Source: Opitutaceae bacterium
Lineage (GTDB): Bacteria; Verrucomicrobiota; Verrucomicrobiia; Opitutales; Opitutaceae
Reading direction: 5' to 3'
Length of the DNA stretch: 8,623 bases
Assembly: GCA_031254955.1 (NCBI GenBank)
Contig: JAIRTK010000142.1
Span: 1-8,623 of the forward strand
The translations under genes were made by a program, and so were the position numbers. Shown in pieces: positions 6,501 to 8,623 of the stretch (its first letter is position 1; each line of letters begins with the position of its first letter). The notes below the pieces were generated by a model. That model searched no databases, was not told where the DNA came from, and was given only the letters and a program-made list of their open reading frames with translations.

Positions 6501-6826
6501 CTGAACGCGTCGTCCTCGTTCCACGCGTGCGGCAGCGTGACGCGCTTCCACGCGCGGTCGTCGAAGTCCGGCGCCTGCGCGCCCGCCGGATCGCCGACGT
6601 GCAGGCGCCAGTCGAGGTTGAAGTTGAAAACGTCGCGCACCGGCGGCGCAGCGACATGGAAAGGGGCGCGGACATTCTTGTCCGCGAGGGTCGCGGGCTG
6701 GAAAGCCCGCGCTCCTTTGTTGTCGTCGTCACCCTTGGCGGAAACGCAGGCGACAGCGGCGGCGGCGAGGAGGAGGAGGGGATGGCGAAGCAGAAAACGC
6801 ATCCCGCAATCATGGCGGTTTTTCAT
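3590..6826 (-). CDS. Secreted multidomain GH2 glycoside hydrolase
   Basis: A 1078-residue protein from ATG 6826. ATG 6802, giving MRFLLRHPLLLL..., is an equally good signal-peptide start; a TTG at 6844 is less likely. Residues 9-30 are a signal peptide. Next come a GH2 sugar-binding jelly roll (about 65-225: 'TLPHAWNEDDAF', 'WYRKTFTLP', 'FEGVRQAGEFFINGHAVG'), an Ig-like domain (about 240-395) and a TIM barrel (about 395-690). The barrel has NNPSILFYECGN (504-515) and a nucleophile candidate Glu573 in WATEYSRDEG. The acid/base position after GN is Arg516, not Glu; Glu512 is the nearest acid. A DUF4982-like domain (about 690-770), another beta domain (about 775-885) and a C-terminal F5/8-type-C-like sugar-binding domain (about 910-1045) follow. 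It probably hydrolyses a beta-galactoside, beta-glucuronide or similar side chain in the periplasm or outside; the exact sugar is unknown. It is divergent from the XylR-type regulator and upstream of the GH3 gene. Two palindromic elements are translated within it, and a REP supplies its stop. Confidence 0.92.
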   Translation of the reverse strand: MKNRHDCGMRFLLRHPLLLLAAAAVACVSAKGDDDNKGARAFQPATLADKNVRAPFHVAAPPVRDVFNFNLDWRLHVGDPAGAQAPDFDDRAWKRVTLPHAWNEDDAFRRDIRDHSTGVAWYRKTFTLPPGSEGKKVFVEFEGVRQAGEFFINGHAVGLGENGVMAVGLDLTDFVRPPGQPNVLAVRTDNDWDYRERATGQRYQWADKNFNANYGGLTKNARLHLAGKLYQTLPLFSNLGTTGVYVYATGHDVARGAATLTAESEVRNETAAPQTVAYRVSVADMDGRVVAIFASTDADAPTAATADNKGARAFQPATHADKFQAEREACPVRAPFSAGTRTLAPGETKTLRASRRVEGLHFWSWGYGYLYTVTTELLVDGRVVDRVATRTGFRKTEFSRGLITLNDRVLQMKGYAQRTSNEWPALGLSVPPWLGDFSNGLIVEGNGNLVRWMHVTPWKQDIESCDRVGLIQAMPAGDSERDPDGRRWGQRVELMRDAIIYNRNNPSILFYECGNRGISEEHMREMKALRDAYDPHGGRAIGSREMLASRVAEYGGEMLYINKSARLPFWATEYSRDEGLRKYWDEFSPPYHRDGDGPPYRDKPAPEYNRNQDSHAIENVTRWFDYWRERPGTGARVSSGGVNIIFSDSNTHHRGAENYRRSGEVDAMRIPKDGFFAHQVMWDGWVDVERPRIHVLGHWNYAPGVVKSVHAVSSADEVEFFLNGRPLGRGAQSRRFLFTLDNVAWEPGELRAIGYAKRRDGTREQVCETARITAGEPAALRLRAMTSPAGFKADGADVALVEFEVVDAQGRRCPTALNPVSFALDGPAEWRGGIAQGPGNHILDTTLPVECGVNRVLVRSTREAGVVTLRATSPGLRAAAVELVTTSVAADAGGLSRALPADGLPSYLKRGPTPATPSFTPTRIAVPIQSATAGANAAEAWAAFDDDETTRWRNDGTIETAWLTCTLARPAVLGELTMKLTGWRQQTYPLIVLVDGREVWRGETGRSLGYITLPLKPVLGRKLTLKLVGAGESADAFGITELETPPPGKISDPGSVQVRPGVLSIIELECYEAVEPPM
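5821..5903. repeat. Palindromic element translated in frame within GH2, copy 2
   Basis: An 83-bp segment with near-perfect ends: AAAGGAGCGCGG at 5821-5832 pairs with CCGCGCTCCTTT at 5892-5903. It contains GCGGGCT/AGCCCGC and CGGACA/TGTCCG internal hairpins. On the minus strand it is read NKGARAFQPATHADK ... VRAPF at residues 308-335, in the loop between two strands of the Ig-like domain. It differs from the other copy by 24 extra bases in one hairpin loop. Those bases match the core of the 615-676 repeat (22 of 24). Confidence 0.82.
6660..6718. repeat. Palindromic element translated in frame within GH2, copy 1
   Basis: A 59-bp segment bounded by AAAGGGGCGCGG (6660-6671) and CCGCGCTCCTTT (6707-6718). 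It shares the GCGGGCTGGAAAGCCCGC hairpin and the following CTCCTTTGTTGTCG with 5821-5903. On the minus strand it reads NKGARAFQPATLADKNVRAPF at residues 36-56, directly after the signal peptide and before the first sugar-binding domain. It uses the same reading frame and orientation as the second copy. Confidence 0.82.
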
Positions 6827-6885
6827 CGTGCAAACCAGGCGCAAAAGGTGCTTTTTCGCGGCGAAAAACGTGCTATTTTGCGCGG
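6827..6885. promoter_or_regulatory. Divergent promoter/operator region between GH2 and the regulator
   Basis: Only 59 bp separate the two start codons (75-85 bp if the GH2 start is 6802). It holds a perfect palindrome, TTTTTCGCGGCGAAAAA, at 6852-6868. It also holds two direct repeats, AAAAGGTGCT (6843-6852) and AAAACGTGCT (6865-6874), nine of ten identical and 22 bp apart, about two helical turns. AraC-type regulators such as XylR bind paired direct half-sites at this spacing, so autoregulation plus control of GH2 is likely. TGCTATTTT (6871-6879) could be an extended -10 for the regulator, implying a very short leader. No clear ribosome site precedes either gene. Confidence 0.6.
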
Positions 6886-8115
6886 ATGCCCGGAACCCAA
6901 AAAAAGGCCGGAAAACCCGCCGCCAAACGCCGCCGCGTGCTGCTCGCCATGTATTGGTGGGAGGATCGCGTGATGGAGGGCGTGGCGCGCTACGCGGCGG
7001 AGCGGGGATGGATTCTCGATTGCGAAATGCGCTGGACGCACAAGCTGCCCGACCTGCGGCACTGGGACGGCGACGGCATCATCGCCAACCCCGGCGTGAC
7101 CGCGCCGCTGCGCCCGCTGGTGCGTTTCATGGAGCGCGCGGGCGTGCCGGGCGTGAGCCTCCAGCCGCTCGGACGGGCGGGCGGCGACGCGCGCGTGGTC
7201 ATCAGCCACGAGGAAGTCGGGCGTTGCGCCGCGCGCCACCTGCTGGATCTCGGCTTCCGGAGCCTCGGCTACGTGCTCTTTGACGAAAACCCAATCGAGC
7301 GCCGGCGCAGCGACGCGTTTGCGCGTTGCGTGCGCGAGGCCGGCGGGCGGTTCGCCGAGCTGCCGTTTCGCACCCTCGCCCGCCGCCTTCCGCGCCTGCC
7401 CGCGCCGATGGGTCTCATGGCGGCCAACGACATCAACGCCGTCGCGGTCATCCACGCGTGCCTGCACGCCGGGCGGCGCGTGCCCGAGGAACTGGCGGTG
7501 GTCGGCGTGGACGACACGGAAATCCTCTGCCGTTTCAACCCGGTGCCGCTCAGCAGCGTGAACTGCAACTACGAGCAACTCGGCCTCACCGCCGCCGCCA
7601 CGCTCGACCGCCTGATGAACGGGCGCGCCGCGCCGCGCGCGCCCGTGGTCATCCCGGTGAAGGGCGTGACCGCGCGCCGCTCGACCGACACGCTGCCGGT
7701 GCGCGATTTGCGGGTGGCGACCGCGCTCGGGTTTTTGCGCGCGCACTTCCGCTCGGCCATCCGGGTGGGCGACGCGGCAGCGCACGCCGGGATGCCGTTG
7801 CGGGGATTGCAGGCGCGTTTCCGCGAGCAGACCGGGCGCACGCTCAGCGGCGAGTTGATGCGTCTGCGCCTCGCCCACGCGCGGCTGTTGCTGGGCACGA
7901 CGAATGCGAAAACCGAGGCCGTCGCGGGAGAATGCGGATTCGCCAGCCGGTTCCATTTCGCCCGCGCCTTTCAACGCGCGACCGGCGAAACCCCGCGCGC
8001 CTGGAGAACAAAAACGCGAAAGGCGGGCGGAGCCGAAACGGGTGAAGCCGAAATGAGCAAAATCGAAACGAGTGGAGCCGAAGCGAGTGGAGCCGAAGCG
8101 GGCCGGCGGTCTTGA
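6886..8115 (+). CDS. XylR-type transcriptional regulator (LacI-like sensor + AraC HTH)
   Basis: A 409-residue cytoplasmic DNA-binding protein, probably sugar-responsive. After a basic N terminus (QKKAGKPAAKRRR), residues 17-265 form a periplasmic-binding-protein-like sensor of the LacI type, without the usual LacI N-terminal HTH. It shows VISHEEVGRCAARHLLDLGF (105-124), MAANDINAVAVIHACLHAG (178-196) and VPEELAVVGVDDTE (199-212), ending in 'LDRLMNG'. Residues 273-372 form an AraC-family double HTH; the second helix pair is AVAGECGFASRFHFARAFQ (345-363), followed by TGETPRAW. This order, sensor first and AraC HTH last, is that of E. coli XylR, so a pentose ligand is plausible but unproven. The tail from 378 is a translated 15-bp tandem repeat (GAETG, EAEMS, KIETS, GAEAS, GAEAG) absent from typical members. 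It is transcribed away from GH2-GH3 and probably controls them. I give no gene symbol because the ligand is unknown. Confidence 0.92.
   Translation: MPGTQKKAGKPAAKRRRVLLAMYWWEDRVMEGVARYAAERGWILDCEMRWTHKLPDLRHWDGDGIIANPGVTAPLRPLVRFMERAGVPGVSLQPLGRAGGDARVVISHEEVGRCAARHLLDLGFRSLGYVLFDENPIERRRSDAFARCVREAGGRFAELPFRTLARRLPRLPAPMGLMAANDINAVAVIHACLHAGRRVPEELAVVGVDDTEILCRFNPVPLSSVNCNYEQLGLTAAATLDRLMNGRAAPRAPVVIPVKGVTARRSTDTLPVRDLRVATALGFLRAHFRSAIRVGDAAAHAGMPLRGLQARFREQTGRTLSGELMRLRLAHARLLLGTTNAKTEAVAGECGFASRFHFARAFQRATGETPRAWRTKTRKAGGAETGEAEMSKIETSGAEASGAEAGRRS
8029..8103. repeat. Five 15-bp tandem repeats at the 3' end of the regulator gene
   Basis: Units start at 8029, 8044, 8059, 8074 and 8089. 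The consensus is GGAGCCGAAACGAGT, and the last two units are the most alike. Each encodes five residues in frame (consensus G-A-E-T/A-S/G), so changes in copy number would only lengthen or shorten the tail. The array lies after the last AraC helix and ends four codons before the TGA. Confidence 0.85.
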
Positions 8116-8210
8116 TGCGATTCCCGCAACCGCACCCAGAGACATAGGGTATAACTGATGGGACGCGCTGCCTTGGTCGTAGCGCAGACTTCCAAGTCTG
8201 CTGTATTCTA
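8116..8210. other. Spacer after the regulator
   Basis: No gene is visible. Apart from the 8184-8201 palindrome, it contains only ordinary sequence, including CATAGGGTATAACTGATGGG, whose GGGTAT recalls the tips of the neighbouring elements. The rest of the gene-free right end (to 8623) is occupied by the repeats listed separately. Confidence 0.5.
8184..8201. repeat. Small palindrome after the regulator gene
   Basis: GCAGACTTCCAAGTCTGC is a perfect 8-bp stem with a 2-base CC loop, preceded by GTAGC and followed by TGTATTCTAG. It has the same plan as the REP-like units (GTAG, short tight palindrome) but a different sequence. It lies 68 bp beyond the regulator stop, and a weak T-rich tail follows, so it might help end the transcript. 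A REP-type repeat is the likelier reading. Confidence 0.6.
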
Positions 8211-8425
8211 GAGCGTGTCCCATTTATTCTGTCGCATTGAAAAGGATGGGGTGGCGCGGGAGCGCCGGTAGGGAGGCATCTCCGAGGCCTCCGTGAAAAC
8301 GTCGCGAGCGCCTGGGAAATTCCACCATTTTTCTCCGTTCGGCGGAGGCCTCGGAGAGGCCTCCCTCCCGGCGCTCCCGCGCCAAATTGTCGTCTCCAAT
8401 GCGACAGAATAAATAGGAAATGTTC
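8211..8425. mobile_element. Foldback MITE-like element, 215 bp, TA-flanked
   Basis: Terminal inverted repeats of about 29 bp run inward from 8211 and 8425. The inner 17 bases, TTTATTCTGTCGCATTG (8223-8239), match the reverse complement of 8397-8413 perfectly; the outer part differs at about five positions. TA lies outside each end (8209-8210 and 8426-8427). Inside, 8252-8293 and 8343-8384 form 42-bp complementary arms with two mismatches around a 49-base loop. No coding capacity. The tip GAGCGTGTC equals the IS end at 162-170, suggesting that an IS5-family transposase could move it. Confidence 0.75.
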
Positions 8426-8443
8426 TACGCGAGCGTTGCGTGC

Positions 8444-8505
8444 TCAGCAGGTTGGGTTCCGAGCGAAGCGAGAAGCCCGACAACCTGTGCCACGACGGCA
8501 GCGCG
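8444..8505 (-). repeat. 62-bp palindromic repeat, copy 2 (inverted)
   Basis: The reverse complement matches 615-676 at 55 of 62 positions. CAGGTTG (8448-8454) and CAACCTG (8481-8487) pair perfectly around the GGTTCCGAGCGAAGCGAG core, giving a better hairpin than copy 1. It is followed after 8 bases by the GGGTATCATACCC tip of the next element, the same neighbour relation as copy 1 in inverted order. Confidence 0.65.
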
Positions 8506-8513
8506 TAACCTCA

Positions 8514-8623
8514 GGGTATCATACCCATTCCCAATGAGATTTATCCTTTTGTAGTCCGATTTTGCTCTTTCTCTTTATTCTTTATCTTTCCTCTTTCTCT
8601 TCCTTCCTCCCATTACTGGTTGG
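8514..8623. repeat. Second copy of the polypyrimidine inverted-repeat element (cut by window end)
   Basis: Bases 8521-8623 match 173-275 at 101 of 103 positions in the same orientation; differences are at 178/8526 and one T/C in the pyrimidine tract. The intact left tip GGGTATCATACCC starts at 8514. The purine arm and right terminus would lie beyond the window. The sequence stops in the loop (ACTGGTTGG). Confidence 0.8.

Noticed and set aside
4697..6973. A 758-codon open frame on the plus strand
   Set aside because: It is antisense to the GH2 gene, shows Ala/Val/Arg/Gly-rich composition with no recognisable domain, and results from high GC at third positions of the real gene.
6823..8223. A 466-codon open frame on the minus strand opposite the regulator
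   Set aside because: No domain resemblance. The repetitive FGSTRFGSTRF stretch is only the reverse of the 15-bp tandem array. The forward frame has clear LacI-sensor and AraC motifs.

Overview
The window looks like a GC-rich bacterial chromosome segment. It carries a small plant-polysaccharide (hemicellulose-type) utilisation locus embedded in dense repetitive DNA. The protein style (secreted GH2 and GH3 enzymes, a LacI-sensor/AraC-HTH 'XylR-type' regulator) and the very repeat-rich intergenic DNA suggest a Verrucomicrobiota, Opitutaceae-like bacterium, perhaps gut-associated. That taxonomic call is an inference from style, not from a marker gene.

Layout: (a) 1-172, the 3' end of an IS5-family insertion sequence (C-terminal transposase fragment, right inverted-repeat tip, TA). 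(b) 173-701, no gene. This stretch is a stack of repeats: an inverted-repeat element with polypyrimidine/polypurine arms, a pair of inverted REP-like palindromes enclosing five 17-bp tandem repeats, a diverged half-element and a 62-bp palindromic repeat. (c) 702-3236, minus strand, a secreted GH3 beta-glycosidase. (d) 3237-3589, a gene-free spacer holding a second purine/pyrimidine hairpin with 30-bp perfect arms and a single REP palindrome that supplies the GH2 stop codon. (e) 3590-6826, minus strand, a large secreted multidomain GH2 glycoside hydrolase. (f) 6827-6885, a short divergent promoter region with a perfect 17-bp palindrome flanked by two direct repeats 22 bp apart, the probable operator. 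(g) 6886-8115, plus strand, the XylR-type regulator. (h) 8116-8623, no gene: a small palindrome, a 215-bp foldback MITE-like element, an inverted copy of the 62-bp repeat, and the start of a second copy of the 173-378 element, cut by the window end.

Functionally, the regulator probably senses a sugar released from a plant polysaccharide and controls the divergent GH2-GH3 pair, whose products are exported and remove side groups or terminal sugars. No transporter, isomerase or kinase is present, so the substrate cannot be fixed from this window.

The most unusual aspect is repeat invasion of the coding sequences themselves. A palindromic element occurs twice, in the same frame, inside the GH2 gene. 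An AT-rich repeat is translated just after the GH3 signal peptide. A 15-bp tandem array is translated at the regulator's C terminus. All sit in signal-peptide junctions, inter-strand loops or tails, so the proteins appear to tolerate them. A segment of about 100 bp that is nearly identical at the two ends of the window also places the whole locus between direct repeats.
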